Assembly: GCA_965227445.1 (NCBI GenBank) | Contig: OZ245751.1 | Location: forward strand, 4,092,001-4,156,000 | DNA length: 64,000 nt | Source: DT-110 sp030148525 | GTDB lineage: Bacteria > Bacteroidota > Bacteroidia > Chitinophagales > Saprospiraceae | Direction of reading: 5' to 3' | In this document: piece after piece, positions 26,206 to 34,745 of the stretch | How positions within the stretch are numbered: position 1 is the first letter of the stretch | Layout of the letters: the number at the start of each line of letters is the position of its first letter | Made by a program: the position numbers and the translations under genes | Notes under the pieces: generated by a model | Seen by the model: only the letters and a program-made list of their open reading frames with translations | Database searches by the model: none | Told to the model about the DNA's origin: nothing

Positions 26206-27537
26206 ATGAAAAACATTTACGTTGGTCTTTTCTTCATGTGTTGTTTCTGGAGTACCCAACTCGGTGCCCAGATCACGTTGACTTCCAGCAATTACGTACA
26301 GGTGGGCGACCGTGTACAGATCGCAACTGATTCGATGAGTGCCCTGACGCCTGGTGAAGGTGGTGCTAATCAAATCTGGGACTTCACCAGCTTGTCTGCC
26401 CAGGATACGGCAATCGTATCTATTGTCGATCCGGCTACGACGATCTACGCCGACTCTTTTCCGGATGCCAACCAGGCTTCACTGGTCATTGCCGACATGG
26501 ATACCGCCATTTCCTACCAACTAATCACTGCGGATCACTTGTCGTTGCTCGGCGTAGGCGTGGGCCTATTTGCGCCCAATCTGCCCGAAACCGGGTCCGA
26601 TCCCGATTTTGATGTGATCCGTTTTGATCCGCCCGAGCTACAGGCGGTATTCCCAACGACTTTTGGCAGTAGCTTCCAGGATTCCAGTGAGGTTACCTTC
26701 TCGATCACCGATGAAGGGGCAACCCTGGCATTGAAGCAAGTAACCCGTAAATCAGCCACCATTGACGGATGGGGTACGGTACAAATGCCAAACGGCAATT
26801 TCCAGGCCCTGCGCGAACAAGTCATAACCACGGTTACCGACAGTATTTTCCTGAGTGAGCCCGGAGAGGATCCCATCTTTTTCGGTGGCGACTTCAGCGT
26901 TGATACCAGCTATAACTTCCTGGCCGCCGAATCCAAAGGCGTTTTGGTAAGCTTTGACTCCCGCTTCATACTGGACGGGGAACCAACGGACAGTCCCTAC
27001 CAGGTCACCTTCTCATTGGTTGGTGGTGCTCAGGGTAGCGCTCCCGTATCCGACTTCCTGGTTGCGATTCAGGGCGAATCTGGTGCCGTTCAATTTACCG
27101 ATCAATCAACCAATGATCCCACCGACTGGATGTGGGACTTCGGAGACGGTAATACCAGCACCATGCAGAACCCAACGCATAGCTATGCTGAAGGTGGCAC
27201 CTACAATGTATGCCTTACCGCTGGTAATGAGTTTGGCAGCAACGAAGTTTGCAAAGAGGTGTCGCTGGTGGTGACCAGCCTCAACAACCTTCCGGCTGGT
27301 ACAACCCTGAAGATAATGCCCAACCCATTCAGTGATCAACTCCGCCTGCGTCTCACCAATTGGGACCGCCCGGCCGCCGAGTTGTTGATCTACGATGCCA
27401 CAGGTCGCCTGCAGTACCGCACCGAGCTGCGCGACGAGGTACGTATCAATACCACCCGGTGGGCACCCGGCACCTACAGCTACCAGTTGCGCCAGGCCGA
27501 TCAGGTGCTGCGCACCGGTCAGTTGCTGCGGAAGTAA
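26206..27537 (+). CDS. secreted PKD-domain protein with T9SS sorting domain
   Basis: The protein has 443 residues from ATG 26206; the TTG at 26197 is less likely because the signal peptide starts at the ATG (MKNIYVGLFFMCCFWSTQLG). Residues about 25-270 form a beta-rich region I do not recognise. A PKD domain follows (about 280-360) with DWMWDFGDGNTSTMQNPTHS and GTYNVCLTAGNEFGS. The C-terminal 80 residues (LKIMPNPFSDQLRLRLTNWD to LRTGQLLRK) are a T9SS sorting domain. It is probably displayed on the surface or released, and acts in binding. A terminator follows 5 nt after the stop. Confidence 0.88.
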   Translation: MKNIYVGLFFMCCFWSTQLGAQITLTSSNYVQVGDRVQIATDSMSALTPGEGGANQIWDFTSLSAQDTAIVSIVDPATTIYADSFPDANQASLVIADMDTAISYQLITADHLSLLGVGVGLFAPNLPETGSDPDFDVIRFDPPELQAVFPTTFGSSFQDSSEVTFSITDEGATLALKQVTRKSATIDGWGTVQMPNGNFQALREQVITTVTDSIFLSEPGEDPIFFGGDFSVDTSYNFLAAESKGVLVSFDSRFILDGEPTDSPYQVTFSLVGGAQGSAPVSDFLVAIQGESGAVQFTDQSTNDPTDWMWDFGDGNTSTMQNPTHSYAEGGTYNVCLTAGNEFGSNEVCKEVSLVVTSLNNLPAGTTLKIMPNPFSDQLRLRLTNWDRPAAELLIYDATGRLQYRTELRDEVRINTTRWAPGTYSYQLRQADQVLRTGQLLRK

Positions 27538-27542
27538 ATCAA

Positions 27543-27596
27543 AAGAGGCTTGAAATCCTACCCGGGGTTTCAAGCCTCTTCTTTATCTCTTGATCA
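27543..27596 (+). terminator. rho-independent terminator
   Basis: AAGAGGCTTGAAA (27543-27555) pairs perfectly with TTTCAAGCCTCTT (27568-27580), followed by CTTTATCTCTTG. It lies between convergent genes and could serve both. Confidence 0.85.
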
Positions 27597-27617
27597 ATGA
27601 ATACTGATCAACTCCTG

Positions 27618-29780
27618 TCAAAAGTTGAATCGAACGGTCGATCGACAGGTGTTGCCCGCACATTTTCCTTTCCAGCTACCTTGCGCATCTCCCGGATCGG
27701 TGCTCACACACCAACCACCGCCATTATCGCGACCGTGATGTTGCTTCAATAAGTCATCTTTATACAGGCGCAATTCATCGATGTAAAAGCCATCATCGCC
27801 ATTGGTCTTTACCAGAATATGTGTAATGTTTTTCGACGACGAAATACTAAAGGATTCATCGCCGGACAAGCAATTGCTTGATACACCCCGCTTGGACTTA
27901 CTGGACACCCGGTCATTGCCCGACCAAAATTCTACCGTGATCGTATTATTCGTCCCCTCATTATCAAGATCACTGTGACAGACGTCGAAGTCAGCTTTCC
28001 AGGTGAACGTGGGCTGTGGTAGTGATTTGGCGTAATCGAATCGCACCGAAGAGCGACAGGTATTCCCGGCACACTTTCCTTTCCAACCACCCTGAGCATC
28101 CCCGGGGTCAGTACTCAGGCACCAACCACTGCCATTGTCGCGACCGTGGTGATTCATTAAGTCGTCGTTCTTGTAAAGCCGCAGTTCGTCTATGTAGAAG
28201 CCATCATCCCCATTTGTTTTGACAATTACATGGGTCACATTTGCATTGGACTCCAGGGAAAACCGGGCATCACTAGCCAGGCAGTTGGCATCTACGCCAT
28301 CCCGGTATTTAGCACCCACCATGGTGCTATTTGCCCAGAATTCCACCGTAATCCGGTTGGCGGTCTGCGTATTATCTAAATCGGAATGGCATGCGTCGAT
28401 ATCCACGTACCATTCATTTTCTACTGTCCCTCCAACTGCCGGCACCGGTAAAGCGGGATTGGGCCGGTACGCTGTCAGTGGGTATTCGGTAGTCCCGGTA
28501 ACAGCTGCCTGTCCATTCAAACTGCTTACCTTTTCCACTTTCATGACATTACCTGAAAACTCTACCAGCAAATATTTATTCTGCGAAGCTGATCCGCAAA
28601 AAAAGACCGGCACATTTCCGTAATCGGGAGGACTGTTTACGCTTCGCTTACCCAGGGACGAATGGTAATGCCCCACAAAAACAGCTGATACCCCATAGGT
28701 AGTCAACAGGTCTTTAAAGGTATTGGAAAGCTGCGTAGCCTCTGTTGAAGAATATCCATCGGACCAGTGCCCTCCCGGATCATGGAAATTCAGAATAATG
28801 GCTTTGCCGGCGTTGCGGGCATTCGCCAGATCCGCTGCCAGCCACGATAAAGAGGATCGGATCTTTACGGTTTTGCGTTTCGCCGCACCGATACTTACGT
28901 AATTGCTCCAATCCGTTTCATAGACCGGGTAGTTGTGTAATTGGACAAAGTGCACATTTCCGACGTCCCACGAATAAGCAAGGCTGCCCCGGGTAGTCGT
29001 TTCGATGGGTAGACCGGCTTGCGTTTCCTGCCTAAAATCAAAATTTGTCGCACCATTCGTCTTGATATGATCGATCATGTACTCCACCATCCGGTTGGCG
29101 GCGGCATTTTCGTAGGTGTCGTCTACATTATTGGCGTAATCGTGGTTGCCCAGGCCCAAAAACATCCGGGTATTCAGATAGGCGTAGATCTCTTTGAATT
29201 TGTTCAGTTGATTACCGTGCCCGAAAGCGGTCAGATCACCATTCATGATCATTCCCTGTACATTGCCTTTCTGCGCAATCAGCTTGTTCATGGAAGCAAC
29301 GTGGTTCCTGTTTAATTCGGTGGCTCTGCGTTCTTTTTCATCATCTGATTCTGCCTGCCCGCTATCCGTCTTATCCGTCCATGGCCACTGTGAATCGGAG
29401 GCAAAGATCAGGTGAAAGGTGCTCGCAGGATTGCGTCTGCCAGGGACAGTTACTGACGAATTGCTGATCTGGTAGTAAGCCCGGTTATGGATTTTCACCT
29501 CCTTGGTGAACAAATCCAATTGAACGAATAATCCGTCTGTTTTCCGGAGATAGACGGACCATTCATCCCTTTGTTCTTCCCGGAAAGTTGCGTGTTCCCG
29601 CGAAGCATTGGGCTTATACTCGGCCCATGCTTTGGGACCAACTTGTTCAAAATGGCCGGCCGGCCGACCATTTTGCTGGTAGGCCACGTATTTTACGTTA
29701 GTTCCTTTGACAGTTTGTGCCAACAGGAATACAGCGCAAAGCAAGAACAGAAAACTTAAAATTCCTTTTGCTAATGGCAT
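27618..29780 (-). CDS. secreted calcineurin-like metallophosphoesterase with duplicated C-terminal domain
   Basis: The protein has 720 residues from ATG 29780 with signal peptide ending FLLAQ. The phosphoesterase motifs appear in order at about 125-400: FASDSQWPW, MNGDLTAFG, LGLGNHDYANN, ILNFHDPGGH and VFVGHYHSSLG. The C-terminus has two copies of a domain of about 120 residues (around 470-595 and 600-720). Each contains VCHSDLDN or ACHSDLDN, ITVEFW, KTNGDDGFYIDELRLYK and GWC-STDPGDAQG, with conserved Cys pairs, and looks PLAT/jelly-roll-like. It probably acts on phosphomonoesters or diesters outside the cell. It is convergent with the PKD gene. Confidence 0.85.
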   Translation of the reverse strand: MPLAKGILSFLFLLCAVFLLAQTVKGTNVKYVAYQQNGRPAGHFEQVGPKAWAEYKPNASREHATFREEQRDEWSVYLRKTDGLFVQLDLFTKEVKIHNRAYYQISNSSVTVPGRRNPASTFHLIFASDSQWPWTDKTDSGQAESDDEKERRATELNRNHVASMNKLIAQKGNVQGMIMNGDLTAFGHGNQLNKFKEIYAYLNTRMFLGLGNHDYANNVDDTYENAAANRMVEYMIDHIKTNGATNFDFRQETQAGLPIETTTRGSLAYSWDVGNVHFVQLHNYPVYETDWSNYVSIGAAKRKTVKIRSSLSWLAADLANARNAGKAIILNFHDPGGHWSDGYSSTEATQLSNTFKDLLTTYGVSAVFVGHYHSSLGKRSVNSPPDYGNVPVFFCGSASQNKYLLVEFSGNVMKVEKVSSLNGQAAVTGTTEYPLTAYRPNPALPVPAVGGTVENEWYVDIDACHSDLDNTQTANRITVEFWANSTMVGAKYRDGVDANCLASDARFSLESNANVTHVIVKTNGDDGFYIDELRLYKNDDLMNHHGRDNGSGWCLSTDPGDAQGGWKGKCAGNTCRSSVRFDYAKSLPQPTFTWKADFDVCHSDLDNEGTNNTITVEFWSGNDRVSSKSKRGVSSNCLSGDESFSISSSKNITHILVKTNGDDGFYIDELRLYKDDLLKQHHGRDNGGGWCVSTDPGDAQGSWKGKCAGNTCRSTVRFNF

Positions 29781-30056
29781 AATTATGGATTTATAGGTGT
29801 ACAATACAATATAAAGGCATTAAAAAACCGTGGCTATACACTACCCTACCTCAATAATGTCAAAGGCAAGATCGTAATGCTGACTCGTACTTTTCCAGTC
29901 AGGTGGGGCTTGGGGGTGAAATAGAGGTGTAGTCAAGGAAGAAGGGTGTGGCAGGTCCAACCACTATCATAGTTTAATCTACATTAATAAAAGCGAAAAA
30001 ACGTTGTTCCCGCATCGCTTAATTCGCATTACCCGCTTTCTGTTCTTTCTATCGCC

Positions 30057-30098
30057 AAAAAAATCCCCCCCTGCCGGACAATCGTCCGGCAGGGGGGG
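30057..30098 (-). terminator. terminator of the CocE/NonD hydrolase gene
   Basis: CCCCCCCTGCCGGAC (30065-30079) and GTCCGGCAGGGGGGG (30084-30098) form a perfect 15-bp stem. On the minus strand it is followed by a T-run (A-run 30057-30063 of the plus strand). It lies 60 nt behind the hydrolase stop. The rest of the gap 29781-30158 holds only the heptamer array beside it. Confidence 0.9.
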
Positions 30099-30121
30099 AG
30101 TGTTCAGTCCAAGCCACCTCA

Positions 30122-30156
30122 ACCTCAAACCTCAGACCTCAGACCTCAGACCTGTA
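30122..30156. repeat. heptanucleotide tandem array
   Basis: 7-mers ACCTCAA, ACCTCAG three times and ACCTGTA, ending at the stop codon of the minus-strand hydrolase gene. Confidence 0.8.
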
Positions 30157-30158
30157 AC

Positions 30159-32054
30159 CTATCTTTTCACCACCGGGATCCGTATCTGCGACGGATACTC
30201 CTCGGAATGGTGGATCTGGTTGCGGGCGATCACACCTTCTGATTCATTGTAGTTCGGACCGCCCGTGTTCAGATTGCGATCAAAGCGGGGGAAGTTGCTG
30301 CTGGATATCTCAATCCGCAGGCTGTGCCCTTCCTTGAAAAAGTTGGAGGTATTCATCGGACTCAGTTCCAGTTTGTACACTTCGCCGTCTTCCATGAATA
30401 CTTCCTTATCAAAACCCTCGCGGTAGCGTGCCCGCAAAATAGTCTCGTCCAGGTTGTAGGCCCGGCCATCGGGATACACATCGATAAGCTTGACGGTGAA
30501 ATCCGTGTCTTTGGCATCCGAGGAAACGTACAGGGTCGTCTCGATCGGTCCACTGATCTCCGTTCCTTCCTCAAATGGCTCCGTGGTGTATACCAGAATA
30601 TCCTGGCGGGTCTCCATTTTACGCTGATCGAAGGCACCGCCTTCCACCGCATTACCCGTACAGCACACATTACCTCCGTAGGATGGCACCGGATTCATGG
30701 GATCGTAGGCATATTTATCGGGCATATCCTGAGCGGGTGGCGCATCGGTAAGTGCACCGTCGCCGTACATGGTATTGGCATTGCCGCCGCTGGAGAGATA
30801 CAGGGTCTCCATCTCCATCCCCTGGGGTGGCCAGGTATCCGAAGTTTGCCATTCGTTGCTACCCATGGTGTAGTATTGCACCCGTGGCAGTTCTTCCAGG
30901 AAGTCTTGGTTTTCCCCCTTCAGATGGTAATCGTACCAGCCGGTCAGCAGGGAATCGTAGTTGAGACGGGCATCGCCGACATTGCGTTCGCCCACGATGG
31001 TGTTCTCCGTTGCCCGGGTATAGCGGCAGTGGAGGGTGGGCGCAATGATCAGATACTGCTGATCACGCACCTCTTCATCTTCGGCGTTTTCCCGCACGTG
31101 GTTGAACAGAGCGAGGTTGGGACCAGAGCTAACATCGTACCAGCTCACAAACCAGTAGGTTGGTTTATTGAAAGGCATATTGTCGTGGTAGAGTCCACCC
31201 TTATACCAGTCGGGATCCATGGGTTTGCGCTTCACCATTTTGTCGAAAATACCAACGGGTCCTTTCTGGTTTTCGATAATATCGCTGACCGGCAGGTGGG
31301 CCAGCCCCTCGTCCCAACTTACCCGGGGGCGTTCGGGCCCCAGATCGAAGTAGCGCGATGCCCGGATCAGTTCCTCCTGCGTAGCATCCTTTGGAAACAT
31401 AGGCCGGATGGCATCGTTTTGTACGCCGTACAGCCAGGCAATGAACAGCATCTGGGTAGCGCCGCCGCGGTACCAATTGCCCTGTTCAACGTATTCACCC
31501 ACTTCGCCTACACCGGCACCGAATCCCTGAGCGACCAGGGTGGTGTGTGCGGGGTGATCGAGACTGGCAACGGCCATTTGCCATTCGGCGGTAGATGAAC
31601 AACCGTAAGTGGCGATCTTTCCGTTACACCAGGGTTGATTCTCCATCCATTCGAAGGCATCGTAGCCATCGGTCAGGGGCGTGCCCAGAATATCCCAGTC
31701 GCCTTCACTGAAATAGCGACCGCGCTCGTTCTGTACTACGTAGGCGTAGCCTTTTTTTACGTGTTCCAGAGCGGTGCGATAGGTTCGGGTACTCATTTCT
31801 CCGTCGCGCCATGAGTTAAAATTGTAGGGCGTTCGGGAGAAAATGACGGGTACGGGCTCGTCAGTCTTCGGGCGAAAAATATCGGTTGACAGGCGGATGC
31901 CGTCCCGCATCGGCATCATAACTTTTTGATCGACAATGGCGATCTCTTTGAGTTCTGCCAGCAATTCCTCGCCGGACTGGGCACTGATCTGCGTACTGGT
32001 CCCCAACAATAGCAGGAGGGGCAGGATCAGCCAGCGCGTGACATTTGTTTGCAT
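30159..32054 (-). CDS. secreted CocE/NonD family hydrolase
   Basis: This is an alpha/beta-hydrolase of the X-Pro dipeptidyl-peptidase/cocaine-esterase type, 631 residues with signal peptide ending QISAQ. The substrate-entry motif MMPMRDGIRLSTDIFRP is at about 46-62. The nucleophile elbow is YGCSSTAEWQM (Ser near 170), and the C-terminal jelly-roll domain carries GHSLRIEISSSNFPRFDRNL at about 580-600. It probably cleaves esters, amides or beta-lactam-like acyl groups outside the inner membrane. It has a strong terminator and is divergent from another secreted hydrolase at 32200. Confidence 0.92.
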   Translation of the reverse strand: MQTNVTRWLILPLLLLLGTSTQISAQSGEELLAELKEIAIVDQKVMMPMRDGIRLSTDIFRPKTDEPVPVIFSRTPYNFNSWRDGEMSTRTYRTALEHVKKGYAYVVQNERGRYFSEGDWDILGTPLTDGYDAFEWMENQPWCNGKIATYGCSSTAEWQMAVASLDHPAHTTLVAQGFGAGVGEVGEYVEQGNWYRGGATQMLFIAWLYGVQNDAIRPMFPKDATQEELIRASRYFDLGPERPRVSWDEGLAHLPVSDIIENQKGPVGIFDKMVKRKPMDPDWYKGGLYHDNMPFNKPTYWFVSWYDVSSGPNLALFNHVRENAEDEEVRDQQYLIIAPTLHCRYTRATENTIVGERNVGDARLNYDSLLTGWYDYHLKGENQDFLEELPRVQYYTMGSNEWQTSDTWPPQGMEMETLYLSSGGNANTMYGDGALTDAPPAQDMPDKYAYDPMNPVPSYGGNVCCTGNAVEGGAFDQRKMETRQDILVYTTEPFEEGTEISGPIETTLYVSSDAKDTDFTVKLIDVYPDGRAYNLDETILRARYREGFDKEVFMEDGEVYKLELSPMNTSNFFKEGHSLRIEISSSNFPRFDRNLNTGGPNYNESEGVIARNQIHHSEEYPSQIRIPVVKR

Positions 32055-32199
32055 AGTTTTTTTACGTTTAATGAGAGTTACCGGAAAATATAGGGAGAAA
32101 GTAGCACCTACCCCTTATTATCGGTCTATTTTGTTAAGTACGCCTTTCGGCAAAAGACAAAGGGCATTTTCCCATTCTAATAAAAAACACCCGTCTAAG

Positions 32200-33123
32200 A
32201 TGCGCATTCTTTTACCCATTGTCTTCATTTTGGCGACAGCCCAACTCCGGGGCCAGGCCTTTGAAAATGTAGTTCCCAATCAAGACTACCCGTACAATCA
32301 TTACCTGGCTTTAGAACCTGCCGATTCCATCCGCGGAGCCCTGCTGTTATTCCCTGGGTTCAGCCAGCCCGTGGAATCCGTTTTTGGCGAAAGCCAATTA
32401 CCAAATGTAGCCTACAGCAATGGTCTGCTCACCCTGGTCATCGCCGGTGGCTCCTTCCTGGCAGCCGATAATAACTGGAATGCCCGCACCAATTTCCTGC
32501 TGAATCACGCGCTGGAAAAGTACCAGATCCCTCCCGACAAGGTGGTGATCGGAGGATTCTCCGCCGGCGGTACCCTGGCCCTGGGGTACACGGAAGCCTG
32601 CTACCGCGATCCAGAATCATTTACGGTACAGCCCCGGGCGGTGTTTACGGTGGATAGTCCCATCGACCTGTTCGAGATATGGGACTACTTCGAGCGGGAG
32701 ATCGCCCGCAATTTTTCGGAGGTCGGCACCAACGAAGCCCGCTTCATCCGCCAGCGAATGACCGATACCTACGGCACCCCCGAAGATAAGCCCGAAGTGT
32801 ACCGGCAACTCACGCCCTTCCGGGTCAACCAGCCGGATCCTGGCAATGAACAATACCTCTCCGAAGTGGCCGTACGCCTGTACTACGAGGTGGCCATCGA
32901 CTGGCAACTACGCAACCGGCGCCGGTCGGTCTACGACGCCAACTTTTTGCAGGGCTCCGATCTGATCAGGGCCTTGCTGGAGCAGGGCCACCAACGGGCC
33001 GAGTTTATCCAGTCGGAGCGGACGGGGCGTCGCAGTAACGGTATGCGCCACCCCCACAGCTGGTCGATCGTGGATGAGGTGGATTGTGTGCAGTGGCTGC
33101 TGCAAATACTGGATAACCAATAG
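32200..33123 (+). CDS. secreted alpha/beta-hydrolase
   Basis: The protein has 307 residues from ATG 32200. The open frame extends to 31936, but that part is antisense to the CocE/NonD gene and the signal peptide (MRILLPIVFILATAQLRGQ) begins at 32200. The nucleophile elbow VVIGGFSAGGTLALGY gives Ser at about 131. A late Asp/His region is present (MRHPHSWSIVDEVDCVQWLL), where the His is a candidate triad member. Short esterases of this kind act on small esters; the substrate is unknown. It is divergent from the CocE/NonD gene with about 145 nt between starts, so a shared control region is possible. Confidence 0.78.
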   Translation: MRILLPIVFILATAQLRGQAFENVVPNQDYPYNHYLALEPADSIRGALLLFPGFSQPVESVFGESQLPNVAYSNGLLTLVIAGGSFLAADNNWNARTNFLLNHALEKYQIPPDKVVIGGFSAGGTLALGYTEACYRDPESFTVQPRAVFTVDSPIDLFEIWDYFEREIARNFSEVGTNEARFIRQRMTDTYGTPEDKPEVYRQLTPFRVNQPDPGNEQYLSEVAVRLYYEVAIDWQLRNRRRSVYDANFLQGSDLIRALLEQGHQRAEFIQSERTGRRSNGMRHPHSWSIVDEVDCVQWLLQILDNQ

Positions 33124-33255
33124 CCACCCCCTCGCATCCACACCTCTTAAACTACTGTTGACCAAACGACTGGCAATTATTTAACTCCATAGGCGGGGCA
33201 ATCTGCCCACCTACGAAAGGGGACTTGTGTCCCTGACTACCGGCAATCACGTACC

Positions 33256-33263
33256 TACCTTTG
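33256..33263 (+). promoter_or_regulatory. promoter -7 box of the small-gene cluster
   Basis: TACCTTTG fits the TAnnTTTG consensus. It lies 30 nt before the small ORF at 33294, so that ORF should be transcribed. Confidence 0.5.
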
Positions 33264-33273
33264 TTACCGAACA

Positions 33274-33287
33274 CCAGTCAAAAGATC
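33274..33287 (+). promoter_or_regulatory. shared upstream motif, copy 1
   Basis: CCAGTCAAAAGATC lies just ahead of the small ORF at 33294. An almost identical 14-mer (CCAGTCAAAAGGTC) precedes the small HTH gene at 34427. Confidence 0.45.
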
Positions 33288-33293
33288 TAAACT

Positions 33294-33371
33294 ATGATAC
33301 ACTATATACCCCAACAGTATATGATCCGACAGGCCGGTTTTTTAGCACTCCCTGAATGGGCCAAACCATGA
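33294..33371 (+). CDS. 25-residue leader-type small ORF
   Basis: ATG 33294 opens a 25-codon frame (MIHYIPQQYMIRQAGFLALP and five more residues) that ends at a TGA overlapping the ATG of the next gene (ATGA at 33368). It sits directly behind a TACCTTTG promoter box. The overlap suggests translational coupling, with the peptide either a leader or a product in its own right. There is no similarity I recognise. Confidence 0.4.
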   Translation: MIHYIPQQYMIRQAGFLALPEWAKP

Positions 33372-33796
33372 GTGCCTTTTTTTCTCCGGCCGAATTCCGC
33401 AAGCGGAACCGGGAAGGTCAGCGGGTGATCCTCACCTGGTTACCCCCGGATCCGTTTTGCGATCGATCAACCCTGGCCTCCATTGATCTGATCGACCAGT
33501 TCGACGATTGGCAATTGGTGTGCACCGCGCCAAGAGCCCAGGCCATTGCCTGCCCGGCCCAAGACGGGCAGATATTACTGTATTTTCCGAAGTCTTCTCT
33601 GGATGCTAACGTACGCTGGCGCCAGTTTCAAGGCGGTAACTGGTACATACGTATGCCCTTTTCGCTACCCGCTAATCTTTGCCAGTCAATCGGAATTTCC
33701 GTCGGAAGTCAGATTGCAACCGGTCGGTACATCCCCACCGACCTGAGCGGGCATCTGGTATTCCGGCTTCGGGTCACCAAACTAATTATTCCTTGA
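33368..33796 (+). CDS. hypothetical protein in small-gene cluster
   Basis: The protein has 142 residues from ATG 33368, with no signal peptide or membrane segment. I chose this start because it overlaps the small ORF's stop; ATG 33356 is four codons upstream. The sequence has a charged start (FFSPAEFRKRNREGQRVILTW), a PDPFCDRSTLASIDLIDQFD stretch and a beta-rich C-terminal half. I do not recognise a family. A strong terminator follows 24 nt after the stop, so the small ORF and this gene form one short operon. Confidence 0.6.
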   Translation: MSAFFSPAEFRKRNREGQRVILTWLPPDPFCDRSTLASIDLIDQFDDWQLVCTAPRAQAIACPAQDGQILLYFPKSSLDANVRWRQFQGGNWYIRMPFSLPANLCQSIGISVGSQIATGRYIPTDLSGHLVFRLRVTKLIIP

Positions 33797-33819
33797 TTTG
33801 CAATAGGGTGTTTTTCCAG

Positions 33820-33853
33820 AAGCGGGGGACCAGGTCCCCCGCTTTCATTTTTT
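33820..33853 (+). terminator. rho-independent terminator
   Basis: AAGCGGGGGAC and GTCCCCCGCTT form a perfect 11-bp stem with a CAG loop, followed by TCATTTTTT. Confidence 0.92.
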
Positions 33854-33872
33854 ACTCCGTCCAATAATCACC

Positions 33873-34283
33873 ATGAAAATATACCTGATATGCTGTACGC
33901 TGTGCTGGGTATTCTTAGCCCATGGGCAGCCCCCTGCCGCCTTGCCCGAATCACCAGTGATCACCGAATACCTTTTAACGCTAGATCAGGACCTGACCCT
34001 ATTCCTGGGCGATGCCCCGGTGGCTCCCGATGCCTATACGTACTTGCGTCCGCTAGAGGGAATTCAACAAGAGGGCACCTGGTTATTAGTACCCTTCTTA
34101 CCCGAAAGGTTTGGCGTCAGTCGTGAAAGCGAACACCTCGTTTTTACGCATCTGCAAAGTGAAAGACGACAAGTGAATACGCAGCACACATTACCGCTTG
34201 TATTCCTCATAGAGGATTTCGCAGCTTGCCGTGCACTACATAAACGCATAAAAACACACTTAAGCGTCAACATAAAAAATTGA
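33873..34283 (+). CDS. exported hypothetical protein
   Basis: The protein has 136 residues with a signal peptide (MKIYLICCTLCWVFLAHGQ, cleavage after about 19). The mature part has beta-type segments (PVITEYLLTLDQDLTLFLGD) and a basic C-terminal helix (ALHKRIKTHLSVNIKN). I do not recognise a family. It starts 20 nt behind a terminator, so it needs its own promoter, which I cannot place. It lies between the soluble hypothetical protein and the small HTH gene. Confidence 0.6.
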   Translation: MKIYLICCTLCWVFLAHGQPPAALPESPVITEYLLTLDQDLTLFLGDAPVAPDAYTYLRPLEGIQQEGTWLLVPFLPERFGVSRESEHLVFTHLQSERRQVNTQHTLPLVFLIEDFAACRALHKRIKTHLSVNIKN

Positions 34284-34366
34284 TAAACAGTTAAATGCAC
34301 ATTTTTAAGTACTTATTTCAGCTAAATCTGCATACCTTAAAAACTGTACGTACTGTCCAGGGAATG

Positions 34367-34380
34367 CCAGTCAAAAGGTC
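34367..34380 (+). promoter_or_regulatory. shared upstream motif, copy 2
   Basis: CCAGTCAAAAGGTC lies 46 nt before the small HTH gene. It differs at one position from the copy at 33274, and both are preceded by a GTAC-TAC sequence 20-25 nt upstream. Confidence 0.45.
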
Positions 34381-34426
34381 AGATATTAGGTATGACCATT
34401 AGCGATTAATCAATTGATCGACCGAC

Positions 34427-34660
34427 ATGACTTTAAGCAAACACTTACAACGCTTGCAAATGATGGATCGAATGATCCGCTATAAACGAAGTGGTACTCC
34501 AGAAGAATTTGCCCGGAAGCTCGGTATAGGCACCAGTCAGCTGTACAAACTCCTGAATGAGCTCAAAGCTCTGGGAGCCCCGATTGGATACTGCCGCAGC
34601 CGACAGACATACCTGTACTTAAAGCCCGTTCGACTGAACCTGGGCTTTGTCGGCGCTTAA
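34427..34660 (+). CDS. small helix-turn-helix DNA-binding protein
   Basis: The protein has 77 residues and is essentially one winged-helix domain of the HTH_11/DeoR type. LQRLQMMDRMIRYKRSGTPE forms the first helix, FARKLGIGTSQLYKLLNELK is the HTH with its recognition helix, and a short wing follows (GAPIGYCRSRQTYLYL). There is no sensor domain, so it may act by abundance or with a partner. The shared 14-bp motif ahead of it and ahead of the 33294 ORF is a candidate binding site, which would make it a local regulator of this small-gene cluster. That link is inference. Confidence 0.72.
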   Translation: MTLSKHLQRLQMMDRMIRYKRSGTPEEFARKLGIGTSQLYKLLNELKALGAPIGYCRSRQTYLYLKPVRLNLGFVGA

Positions 34661-34684
34661 GCCTCCCCTCTTGAACAACATGAG

Positions 34685-34716
34685 CCGGCCCCCTACCCGG
34701 GGCCGGTTTCATTTTT
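34685..34716 (+). terminator. rho-independent terminator of the small HTH gene
   Basis: CCGGCCCC (34685-34692) pairs with GGGGCCGG (34699-34706), followed by TTTCATTTTT. Confidence 0.88.
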
Positions 34717-34745
34717 CGACACCTGTTTCCGTATGACCTACTTTT

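Noticed and set aside
30324..31598. Long plus-strand open frame (424 codons)
   Set aside because: It is antisense to the CocE/NonD hydrolase, whose motifs are intact; the frame is open because of G/C-rich codon use.
31936..32199. N-terminal extension of the hydrolase at 32200
   Set aside because: It runs antisense into the divergent CocE/NonD gene, and the signal peptide begins at 32200.
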